DNA of 5,393 bases. It comes from Actinomycetota bacterium (GTDB lineage Bacteria > Actinomycetota > CADDZG01 > WHSQ01). The first letter of the stretch is position 1; the number at the start of each line of letters is the position of its first letter. Shown here one piece after another: positions 1-5,392 of this stretch. The stretch spans positions 1 to 5,393 of the forward strand of contig JACDBF010000044.1 of NCBI GenBank assembly GCA_013695055.1, given 5' to 3'. Made by a program: the position numbers and the translations under genes. Below the pieces are notes generated by a model that had not been told where the DNA came from, searched no databases, and worked only from the letters and a program-made list of their open reading frames with translations.

Positions 1-86
1 GTGGCAGACAGCCTTCTGGCGGCAGCGCCACCACGAGTGATGTCGGATGCGAGCCGGACGAAGCGTTGCCAGTCGGCCTCGTTCAT
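1..86 (-). CDS. Possible 5' end of an unrecognised gene, cut by the window edge
   Basis: From an ATG at 86 an open frame runs to the window edge and reads MNEADWQRFVRLASDI... for about 28 codons. The composition looks protein-like (W, F, Leu/Ala/Arg-rich), but I recognise no family. A GAGGA lies about 14 nt upstream, which is too far for a good ribosome site, and no clear promoter is visible. The frame begins 30 nt beyond the stop of the decayed IS1182 transposase, so it could be a host gene at the truncation point of that element, or chance reading through non-coding DNA. Confidence is low because so little is visible. Confidence 0.2.
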   Translation of the reverse strand, partial: MNEADWQRFVRLASDITRGGAAARRLSA

Positions 87-115
87 GGCGCGATCCAGGA
101 TCCTCGATAGTCCAA

Positions 116-1321
116 TCACTCCGCCGAGCGCAGTGGTGTAAGAGAGACGGTGACGTCGTTGGGACACGTCACCGTGTTCGCTTCTAGGTCGATGCTGAAG
201 CGGTCCTTGGGGAAGTGACCTTTGGGCGCGCCCCGCACCTGCACTTGGTCATGGGGACCGCACCCATGTCATCGAGGTGGGCGAGGCACTTGCCCGAACC
301 GTAGGCGGAGTCCCCGTAGACGATCGGCGCGTCCGGATCAGCGGCGACATGGTCATCTTGTGCGTCTTCTTTCACGTCGGAGCTTTCGTCTCTTGGAGAC
401 GGCTCGTCGAGCAGCTCGGGCAGAAGCTCACCGTCGCCCTTGTTGGCCGGGCCTGCAGCCGCGGCGATGATGACCTCTGCGTCGGGATCGATCGCGATGT
501 GCCCTTGTAGCCGTCAGAAGCCCTTGGCCGAGGACTTGTGACCGTGTCGAGCCTCGGGATCAACCGTCGAGATGATGCGGTCTTTGGCGGTTTTGCGGGC
601 GATGCGAAAGACCTCGTCCATGCAGTGCTCGACGTCTTGGCCGACCACGGTAGCAAGCAGCTCCGCGGCCCCGGCCACATCGGGATCGAGCTTGCGGCCT
701 TCACGTGCCTCGGGGTCGTCCCAGTCGCACACCGGCTTGCCCGGACCAACGTAGTGGGCGTCGCGCTGGAGCTTTCCCCTGAGCTCGTCCTCGAGCTCTT
801 GGCCGCACGCTCGTAGCAGGCCCCTGATGGCGCTGCGGATCAGGGTGACGGTGTCCTGGGTCGCGACCGCGTCGTAGAGGGGCGCGGAGTCGAGCCCCCG
901 TCGAACCCCGACGAGCCCGGCCTTGCGGGCAAGATCGGTGGTGACGTTGAAGATGCGGTCGGGATCGTCTGAGGCGCGCAGGCGAGCGCGCGTGTCGACT
1001 AGCATGGTGTGGACGAAACCGCGCTGGTCCTCGCGCACCCCGGCCGCATATTTCCATCTGAGATCAAACGTGAAGCGATCGACGGCCTCTCGATCCGAGC
1101 AGCCCTCGAGGCGCTGGAGCACCATGACCACGGCCACGATCGACGGCGGGATCGATCGCCGGCCGCGGGTCGTGATGGGGTCCTCGAACATCTCGTCGGG
1201 AAAGAGCTGGTCGCGCTCGCGATGAAGGAGCGCATAGATCGAGTCGGCTGGCACCGCTTTCGCAGAAGCGCTTGGCGTCGTCCAAGAGATCAGTCTGCCG
1301 CTCTGCCAGGCCAAGGGTCAC
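116..1321 (-). pseudogene. IS1182-family (IS5-like DDE) transposase, frameshifted and C-terminally truncated
   Basis: Remnant of an IS1182-type transposase. The best start is the GTG at 1321 (VTLGLAERQTDLLDDAKRFCE), in a different frame from the longest open stretch. One extra A in the run at 1258-1260 moves the reading into the main frame, which carries SIYALLHRERDQLFPDEMF, GRRSIPPSIVAVVMVLQRLEG, DREAVDRFTFDLRWKYAAG, LDSAPLYDAVATQDT (first catalytic Asp region) and STVDPEARHGHKS. A compensating pair near 516 (+1) and 501-502 (-1) surrounds a TGA at 514-516. The main frame then resumes through PIVYGDSAYGSG (second catalytic Asp region). A deleted base near 244 shifts it again to GHFPKDRFSIDLEANTVTCP before a stop at 116. 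The usual Cys-rich segment and the C-terminal region carrying the catalytic Glu are absent. A linker after CDWDDPEAREG also looks shorter than in intact relatives. This cannot encode an active enzyme. Family assignment is strong; indel positions are inferred from where the family motifs change frame. Confidence 0.92.
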
Positions 1322-1531
1322 AGAAGTCCTCCGGGGAGAAGAATTATCGTCGTGCAATTCTCTCAAGTCCGGGTTCGGATCGCGAGCACTGAAGGCGAGA
1401 AAAACACCACTCACCTAGAGCCCACCGGACAAGTCCTAACGGTCTCATTGGCCCCGTGGCTCAGGCACCTTAGCGCTTCATTGGTCAATGTCTTGTGACC
1501 GGGGAAGGGTGCGGTGGACCCGGAGCTACCC
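1322..1531. other. Intergenic stretch between IS1182 remnant and toxin-antitoxin pair
   Basis: No credible gene here. It holds the upstream side of the IS1182 remnant, an AT-richer patch near 1341-1365, and the short palindrome GGACAAGTCC at 1427-1436. That palindrome lies just over 100 nt upstream of the transposase start and might mark the outer end of the element. The other end of the element is lost, so terminal inverted repeats cannot be confirmed. I see no direct target duplication. Confidence 0.4.
1327..1332 (-). promoter_or_regulatory. Ribosome-binding site deciding the IS1182 transposase start
   Basis: GGAGGA on the - strand, 5 nt upstream of the GTG at 1321-1319. It supports GTG-1321, rather than the ATG at 1314 or that at 1414, as the ancestral start. 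The residues after this GTG match the normal N-terminus of the family (TLGLAERQ...LLDD). Confidence 0.7.
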
Positions 1532-1561
1532 TTGATGTTCGTGGCCATCTGTGGCTAGATA
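1532..1561 (+). promoter_or_regulatory. Candidate promoter of the toxin-antitoxin operon
   Basis: TTGATG (1532-1537), an 18-nt spacer, then TAGATA (1556-1561). The second box ends 5 nt before the ATG at 1567, and no Shine-Dalgarno sequence precedes that ATG. The arrangement suggests a transcript starting at or next to the start codon (leaderless), as is common in actinobacteria. Both boxes are imperfect matches to the -35 and -10 consensus, so this is an inference from spacing. Confidence 0.4.
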
Positions 1562-1566
1562 TGGCC

Positions 1567-1824
1567 ATGAGGCGGGTAAAGATCGCGGAGCTGAAGGATC
1601 GGTTGTCCGAGCACCTGCGGGCGGTCGAGAAGGGGGCCGAGGTGGTCGTCACGGATCGGGATCGGCCGATAGCTCGGATCGTGCCTATCCTCCAGCCTGG
1701 AAGGCGAGCGCGTGTTCTTCCACCGAGCCTCCCCTTTCCGAGCATCCGCGAGCGGCGCCGCACTCGTGCCGGTTGGGCGATCAGCTCGACCGACCTCCTC
1801 TTGGAAGAGCGGCAGGAACGCTGA
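1567..1824 (+). CDS. VapB-like antitoxin, Phd/YefM family
   Basis: About 85 residues. The N-terminal part (MRRVKIAELKDRLSEHLRAVEKG followed by VVVTDRDRPIARIVPI) is the typical Phd/YefM DNA-binding and dimerisation fold: an 'I-x-ELK-x-x-LS-x-x-L' helix, then the 'V-T-x-R-x-x-P-I-A-R-I-V-P' strands. The basic middle and the acidic tail (STDLLLEERQER) fit the disordered toxin-wrapping C-terminus of these antitoxins. I chose the ATG at 1567 because relatives start with M-R-x-V; the ATG at 1561 would add only two residues. The stop overlaps the start of the PIN toxin by 4 nt, so the two genes are co-transcribed and probably translationally coupled. Family members neutralise the partner toxin and repress their own operon. 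Type VapB versus generic Phd cannot be separated by eye. Confidence 0.88.
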   Translation: MRRVKIAELKDRLSEHLRAVEKGAEVVVTDRDRPIARIVPILQPGRRARVLPPSLPFPSIRERRRTRAGWAISSTDLLLEERQER

Positions 1825-2246
1825 ACGTTTACGTCGATTCCTCGGTATTGCTTCGTGTCGTGCTCGGTGAACCCAATCGCCTGCGGATATGGCCCAAGAT
1901 TACGAACGCCGTCTCCAGCGAGCTGATACGGCTGGAGTGCCTGCGCACCATCGATCGCGCTCGGATCCGACTCGGTCTTGAGGACGAGCTCGTCGCGAAG
2001 CACCGCTCAGAAGTGTTGGAGGCGGTTGACGCGTTCAGCTTGGTTGCGCTGGATTCAATCGTGCTCGAGCGAGCATCGGACCCGTTCCCAACGCTCCTGG
2101 GCTCACTGGACGCCATCCATCTAGCCAGCGCATTGCTGATCCAAGACGAGCTCTACGGGCTTGAGTTTGCAACCCACGACGACGCGCTGGGGACCGCGGC
2201 GCGAGCGACGGGTTTCTCGGTCCACGGAGCTCCTCGGACGACCTGA
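1821..2246 (+). CDS. VapC-like PIN-domain ribonuclease toxin
   Basis: A protein of 141 residues, the usual size for VapC toxins. Acidic residues expected to bind metal are all present: D6 in VYVDSSVLL, E39 in SSELIRLECL, D97 in SLDAIHLASAL and D120 in THDDAL. Known PIN toxins are Mg2+-dependent RNases that cut tRNA or rRNA and stop translation until the antitoxin binds; the target here is unknown. No ATG, GTG or TTG lies at the family-typical N-terminus. The first codon that fits is CTG at 1821-1823, overlapping the antitoxin stop (CTGA instead of the usual ATGA), with AGGAA close upstream. Starting at the next downstream GTG would remove D6. The reading frame is intact, so the toxin may be functional but weakly initiated through coupling to the antitoxin. 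Confidence 0.9.
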   Translation: MNVYVDSSVLLRVVLGEPNRLRIWPKITNAVSSELIRLECLRTIDRARIRLGLEDELVAKHRSEVLEAVDAFSLVALDSIVLERASDPFPTLLGSLDAIHLASALLIQDELYGLEFATHDDALGTAARATGFSVHGAPRTT

Positions 2247-2268
2247 TCCTGTGCCACGATGGCGCCGT

Positions 2269-2703
2269 TCACGACTTAATTGACTTCATGTAACAGGGCA
2301 ATAGGTCGGGGCGGCAGAGGTTCAGGGCGAAAACCCGAAACGATGCGATGCGGTCGTAGTAGCGACGATCCGGGAACCGCATCATGGCGTCTGAAGGTCT
2401 TGGGAGGGCGGCTGCAGCTCGGAGCAACTCCGCAAGCCCCCGGGCGTTTGATGGGATGCGCGCACACTCCACGAGCGTCTTCTCGGGGTCGTAACCCAGA
2501 CGAACTCCGGCCCCACGGGAACCTTCTTCCTGCCCTCCTCTGTCCATGGCTGGGGTGCGGCAATACCTGATCCCTTCATGCTCGAAGGTATCGAAACGTC
2601 TCGGGCTTGTGATCAGAACCTCGGAGCGCTCGGTGGTCGCAGCTCCGTGAAGAGCGAGCGCCGTTCCGTAGGAGAAATGCGTAGGGCGAGACGACGCGCG
2701 CTC
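2269..2703 (-). pseudogene. AbiEi-like antitoxin/regulator, N-terminally truncated by an IS110 remnant
   Basis: The - strand frame from about 2703 to the TGA at 2269 reads HFSYGTALALHGA, then VLITSPRRFDTFEHEGIRYCR, then RLGYDPEKTLVECARIP and GLAELLRAAAALPR. The order 'S-x-x-TAL-x-LHG / V-x-T-P-R-R-F / G-I-x-Y-x-R / P-E-K-T-L-V-x-C' matches the middle and C-terminal parts of AbiEi-type antitoxins and the related actinobacterial regulators. In those families an N-terminal winged helix precedes this region; here it is missing. Residues upstream of about 2703 (HVDADLCDDDLA) are only the antisense of the IS110 transposase, so the nominal ATG at 2769 is not a real start. No AbiEii-type nucleotidyltransferase toxin is present beside it. 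It converges on the VapC gene with 22 nt between the stops. The family call is by motif order only and is moderate. Confidence 0.5.
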
Positions 2704-3148
2704 CCAGGCGGCGAGGTCATCGTCGCAGAGATCGGCGTCGACATGAGCCGCTTTCCGACTGCCGGGCACCTGGCTTCATGGGCCGGTATGTGTCCCGGCA
2801 ATCACCAATCCGCCGGCAAGCGCCGCTCGGGCAAAGCCCGTAAGGGCGATCAGGCGCTGAGAGCGGCGCTGTGTGAGGCGGCATGGGCTGCGGCCGCACC
2901 AAAGACACCTACCTCTCGGCGCAGTTCCGCCACCTGCGTCGACGCTTGAAGAAGGGAGACAACAAGGCGGTCTTCGCGGTCGGCCACTCGATCCTCGTGA
3001 TCGCGTGGCATCTCCTCGCCCACGAGTGCGACTACCACGACCTTGGCGTGACTATTTCGCACACCGCAACGACGCCGACGCTCGCAAGCGTTATCTCATC
3101 CGCCAGCTGGAGGCGATGGGACAACGCGTCACCGTGGAATCCGCCGCG
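2704..3148 (+). pseudogene. IS110-family transposase remnant, C-terminal (Transposase_20) part only
   Basis: The C-terminal domain of an IS110-type recombinase. From about 2704 it reads EVIVAEIGVDMSRFPTAGHL, ASWAGMCPGNHQSAGKRRSGK and ALRAALCEAAWAAA; the Ser in NHQSAGKR lies where IS110 enzymes carry their conserved serine. A missing base near 2895 moves the reading to RTKDTYLSAQFRHL and AVGHSILVIAWHLLAH. Another missing base near 3048 moves it to DYFAHRNDADARKRY and RQLEAMGQRVTVESAA, the usual end of the family. The normal stop after the terminal Ala-Ala is absent, and that frame runs on to 3373 without further similarity. The N-terminal DEDD (RuvC-like) half is entirely missing. The remnant is inactive and abuts the truncated AbiEi-like gene on the other strand. 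Confidence 0.9.
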
Positions 3149-3438
3149 AAGCTCACCGGTCTTCGGCTTGACGACAACCCGGATCTTGTGCCGGGTCGGC
3201 CTTGCGCGTGCCTGTTCGGTTCAGTTTCGTCTCAGAGTGCCCGCAATAACAGCGCACTCGTGCCCATGTTGTTTGTGCCCTACCTCGTGCCCCCGGCAGG
3301 AACCGAACGAATGGGGCGACGCAGCGGGTCGACCCTTCGACTTTCGGCCGTCTATCAGATCAAACGAGAATAGTCCGTAACCACAATGGGACCGCTGATT
3401 GTCCGCGTTTGCCAAGGGCTTCGTCTTCGGATGGGTGG
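3149..3438. other. Gene-free stretch downstream of the IS110 remnant
   Basis: About 290 nt with no recognisable gene on either strand. The + frame that carries the IS110 tail stays open to 3373, but its sequence beyond 3148 resembles nothing I know. A 22-nt tRNA-3'-like segment lies at 3287-3308. The 9-mer CTCGTGCCC occurs twice (around 3257 and 3285). No clear hairpin terminator for the DUF4143 gene is visible here. Confidence 0.4.
3287..3308 (-). other. tRNA 3'-end-like segment (possible attachment-site remnant)
   Basis: On the - strand this reads GTTCGGTT (T-loop-like), then CCTGC (3' side of a T stem), then CGGGGGC (3' acceptor strand), then A (discriminator position) and C. The matching 5' T-stem strand (GCAGG) is absent: the upstream bases are CATTC. 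No D-arm, anticodon arm or 5' acceptor strand can be found, so it is not a working tRNA gene. The 3' part of a tRNA is what elements integrating into tRNA genes leave behind, so an att remnant is possible. With only 22 nt, a chance match cannot be excluded. Confidence 0.25.
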
Positions 3439-4746
3439 TCAGTGCCCTGGAGGCAGCCACACTGTCGCGAGCGGGAGAGCTACCAAGCGATCGCCGAAGC
3501 TGTGGGGCCGATCTCCGGTGTAGAGAACGATTCCTTGCAGGAACTCCATATCTCGAAGGCGGTCCACCTGGTCCCGAACGGCAACCAGATGTGAGAAGTC
3601 CCCCCTGTCGACTGAAGCGGCCGCTTTGACCTCGATGCCAACGACGCGCCCATCATCGGCCTCGGCAATCACATCGACCTCACTGCCCGTGTGCGCCCGG
3701 TAGTGAAAGAGGGTCACTCCGAGCCGGTCGGCGAAGCGAGACGCCTGGCGCACCAATTCGTTGACCATGAACGTCTCCAACAACGCCCCGGTGGCAGGAC
3801 ATGTCGGCTCCGCGAGCCTTTCGGGGGTCATACCCAGCAAGTGGGCGGCGAGTCCCGTGTCGACCAGGTAGCTCTTGGGGTGCCGGCAAACGCGGGAAAC
3901 GAGGTTGCGCGACCACACCGGTAGCTCGAAGGCGAGATAAACGGTGTGGAGCAGCGGAAGGTAATTGGCGCGCAGCGTCCGGCGATCGATGCTGAGTCGC
4001 TCGGCGAGCTGGGTGTCCCGGGCTTCTTGAGCGGTGGCCGCGGCTAGCAATCGCAGGATCTGTGGCAACTCTTCCACGTGGCGAACCCGACTGATCTCTG
4101 GAACATCGCGCTGAGTGACGGTTCGCACGTAGTTACGAAAGAACCTCCTGCGAGCCTGGCCATCGAGCTTCACCGCCTCGGGATAGCCGCCACGGCAAAG
4201 GAGCTTCAGGTAGTCGCGCCGGTCCGGCACGGCGGTCTCTCCAAGCTCTTCCCGCAGCGACCCCTGCTGGAACAAACGAAGCAGAAAGCTGTCGGCGCCA
4301 TCCCCGAGCCTCTGCGATTCCCCCTGCGTGTAGGGCCACAGATCGACGATGTGGACGCGTCCGGCGAGCGACTCGGAGATGGTCCGAAGAGTCATGAAGC
4401 GAGTGGAGCCGGTGAGAAGGAACTGTCCCGGCTCGGAGCTCTCATCGACGAGCGTCTTCACCGTTCTAAGCAGACGATCTCCGGCGTGCTGGAACTCATC
4501 AACGATCACGGGGCGCGGGCGATCGAGGAAGGTCCGAGGATCGGCGAGACACGCAGCCAACTCGGTCTCGTCGTCGAGCGTGATGAACGAGCCCTCGCCT
4601 GGCACATGCAGTTGGTCTCGGACGAGGGTGGTCTTGCCGGCCTGGCGCGGCCCATTGACGATCACGACCCGGGCCTCACGGAGGCTGACTCGCACCTGCT
4701 CGATTGCGTGACGGGGAGTTAGATGCCCGGACATAGCGTTTTTCAT
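3439..4746 (-). CDS. AAA_14 / DUF4143 family ATPase with nuclease-like C-terminal domain
   Basis: An intact protein of 435 residues, normal length for the family. The N-terminal AAA+ domain shows Walker A GPRQAGKTT (32-40), Walker B VIVDEFQ (80-86, D83/E84), a sensor-type LLTGSTRF (110-117) and SESLAGR (124-130). GGYPEAV follows at 186-192, then a helix-turn-helix-like stretch around 245-266. The C-terminal DUF4143 part has YLVDTGLAAHLL (293-304), the E330 region (FMVNEL), YRAHTGSEVDVI (349-360) and GIEVKA (370-375). E330, D358, E372 and K374 form a plausible PD-(D/E)XK nuclease signature. The protein is probably cytoplasmic with no signal or membrane segment. The biological role of this widespread family is not established, and nothing in the neighbourhood gives a partner. 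I kept the ATG at 4746 because a -10-like box sits exactly 6 nt before it; the ATG at 4734 is nearer the usual family N-terminus and neither has a ribosome site. It is transcribed alone. Confidence 0.93.
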   Translation of the reverse strand: MKNAMSGHLTPRHAIEQVRVSLREARVVIVNGPRQAGKTTLVRDQLHVPGEGSFITLDDETELAACLADPRTFLDRPRPVIVDEFQHAGDRLLRTVKTLVDESSEPGQFLLTGSTRFMTLRTISESLAGRVHIVDLWPYTQGESQRLGDGADSFLLRLFQQGSLREELGETAVPDRRDYLKLLCRGGYPEAVKLDGQARRRFFRNYVRTVTQRDVPEISRVRHVEELPQILRLLAAATAQEARDTQLAERLSIDRRTLRANYLPLLHTVYLAFELPVWSRNLVSRVCRHPKSYLVDTGLAAHLLGMTPERLAEPTCPATGALLETFMVNELVRQASRFADRLGVTLFHYRAHTGSEVDVIAEADDGRVVGIEVKAAASVDRGDFSHLVAVRDQVDRLRDMEFLQGIVLYTGDRPHSFGDRLVALPLATVWLPPGH

Positions 4747-4752
4747 GGCAGG

Positions 4753-4758
4753 AACATA
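4753..4758 (-). promoter_or_regulatory. Candidate -10 box for the DUF4143 gene (leaderless transcript)
   Basis: TATGTT on the - strand fits the actinobacterial TANNNT pattern. It is separated from the ATG at 4746 by exactly 6 nt (CCTGCC), so transcription would begin at or within a base of the start codon. This agrees with the lack of any Shine-Dalgarno sequence. No good -35 box is visible; the region where it should lie is occupied by an inverted repeat. Confidence 0.5.
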
Positions 4759-4769
4759 GCAGATTTCTT

Positions 4770-4783
4770 GCCACTCACGTGGC
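4770..4783. promoter_or_regulatory. Inverted repeat GCCAC-N4-GTGGC, possible operator
   Basis: A perfect 5-bp inverted repeat with a 4-nt centre, overlapping the expected -35 region of the DUF4143 promoter. A repressor or activator could bind here. On the + strand it is followed by GTTTTT and so also resembles a weak terminator, but no + strand gene ends just before it, so I favour a regulatory site. The repeat is short and could be accidental. Confidence 0.3.
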
Positions 4784-4800
4784 GTTTTTCACATCACCCA

Positions 4801-4848
4801 AAGGAGGGGCAATCGTGACGGCCTACAGGCCTTCCTTTCCCGGTGGCA
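4801..4848 (+). pseudogene. Orphan gene start: strong ribosome site plus GTG, coding region lost
   Basis: AAGGAGGGG (4801-4809) is followed, 7 nt after the GGAGG core, by GTG at 4815, a near-ideal translation start divergent from the DUF4143 gene. The frame reads (M)TAYRPSFPGGKLGPRSPQG and stops at once; from about 4849 the sequence belongs to a receiver-domain fragment on the opposite strand. The simplest reading is that the 5' end of a real + strand gene survives and its body was deleted. A genuine 19-codon leader peptide is the alternative. Too few residues remain to name a family. Confidence 0.4.
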
Positions 4849-4923
4849 AGCTCGGACCTCGAAGCCCTCAAGGGTGAGGGCTCGCCTGAGAGCGTCTCGG
4901 ATCGCCGGATCGTCGTCAATCAC
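4849..4923 (-). pseudogene. Response-regulator receiver-domain fragment
   Basis: The - strand reads VIDDDPAIRDALRRALTLEG followed by FEVRA. This is the first strand, acidic pocket (the consecutive Asp residues) and first helix of a CheY-like receiver domain, very close to OmpR/PrrA/MprA-type actinobacterial regulators. Only about 25 codons are recognisable. The start codon, the phosphorylated Asp (normally around residue 50), the rest of the receiver and the DNA-binding domain are absent. Similarity ends near 4849, where an unrelated + strand gene start begins, and on the other side near 4923, where an LtrA-like fragment begins. Too short to be functional. Confidence 0.65.
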
Positions 4924-5124
4924 CAGCCCAGGACCAAACGACGAGGACCATCACTCCCGAAACCAGAGACCCCCGCCCGCAGGGTTGGAGGCAAGGATCT
5001 CGCTCGTCCGCGAGACGGCTACGACGAAGACGAGATCGAAGAACAGCTCGGTCCAGGTCGCGCTACGGTCGCCCTGCTCGGTGGTGCGAAGGACCGGCGG
5101 TCGCACCAACGCCTCACCCATCAT
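4922..5124 (-). pseudogene. LtrA-like (low temperature requirement A) membrane protein, N-terminal fragment
   Basis: The ATG codons at 5124 and 5121 follow a GGGGG ribosome site and begin (M)MGEALVRPPVLRT, then SATWTELFFDLVFVVAVSR, the hallmark N-terminus of the LtrA family, including its first membrane segment. The frame stops at 4951-4953 after LWFRE. A one-base change of frame continues plausibly as MVLVVWSWAG, which resembles the following 'V-W-x-W-x-G' membrane motif of LtrA proteins. The similarity then ends at about 4922. Intact LtrA proteins have several hundred residues and many membrane helices, so about 80 percent is missing. An alternative in-frame ATG at 5229 would add an N-terminal extension not seen in the family. 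The family function is poorly defined. Confidence 0.75.
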
Positions 5125-5392
5125 CGCCCCCTGGGCGCGAGCGAGGGCTTTCCCCGCCTCCGATGACAGAAGCCTCAGGGCAATGCTTTGGCCCGCCGCG
5201 TATTGTCTGATGGCCTGTCGCAGGAGCATCAGCGTCGTACCTCCTCGCGCAGAGCCTCGCGGACACGTTTGCGACCAATTGCCAGCGCTCAAGTCTCTTC
5301 CCGCGTCTTCCGTGAAGGGAGCGATCGTCGAGGTAGATGACCGAATCCTTGCTTCTCGGAACTCTGTCGGATGCGAACGCCGCCAAGATGTC
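5114..5392 (-). other. Unassigned stretch with an open frame running in from the window edge
   Basis: One - strand frame is open from the window edge to a stop at 5114. It reads DILAAFASDRVPRSKDSVIY, LDDRSLHGRRGKRLERWQLV and onward, and I recognise no family. Its last part overlaps the LtrA fragment, so it is unlikely to be coding as written. A shift near 5260 would give VREALREEVRR and a TGA that overlaps an ATG at 5229 (TGATG), with GAGGAGG about 10 nt upstream. That would be a credible coupled gene end and start in the LtrA frame. A degraded or frameshifted gene upstream of ltrA is possible but unproven. Confidence 0.25.

Noticed and set aside
538..816. + strand open frame of 92 codons
   Set aside because: Antisense of the IS1182 transposase; the family motifs are on the - strand.
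116..1321. Programmed frameshifting to join the IS1182 frames
   Set aside because: There are at least four shifts of both signs, no slippery heptamer with downstream structure was seen, and IS1182 transposases are normally one frame.
1427..1436. GGACAAGTCC as a proven IS1182 terminal inverted repeat
   Set aside because: The partner end is deleted, so no matching repeat can be shown; kept only as a possibility in the intergenic entry.
2704..2769. The - strand AbiEi-like frame extended up to the ATG at 2769
   Set aside because: Residues from this part are the antisense of the IS110 motif EIGVDMSRF and have no AbiEi similarity, so the ATG is accidental.
3149..3373. Open + frame beyond the IS110 end as a separate gene
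   Set aside because: No independent start with a ribosome site and no recognisable motif; it is read-through of the decayed transposase frame.
4078..4722. A 214-codon + strand open frame
   Set aside because: It lies wholly antisense to the DUF4143 ATPase, whose motifs are unmistakable; the + strand product has no recognisable domain and arises from high GC codon bias.
4820..4831. Palindrome GGCCTACAGGCC followed by TTCCTTT as a terminator
   Set aside because: The 2-nt centre is too tight for a hairpin loop, the T run is broken, and no intact gene ends there.
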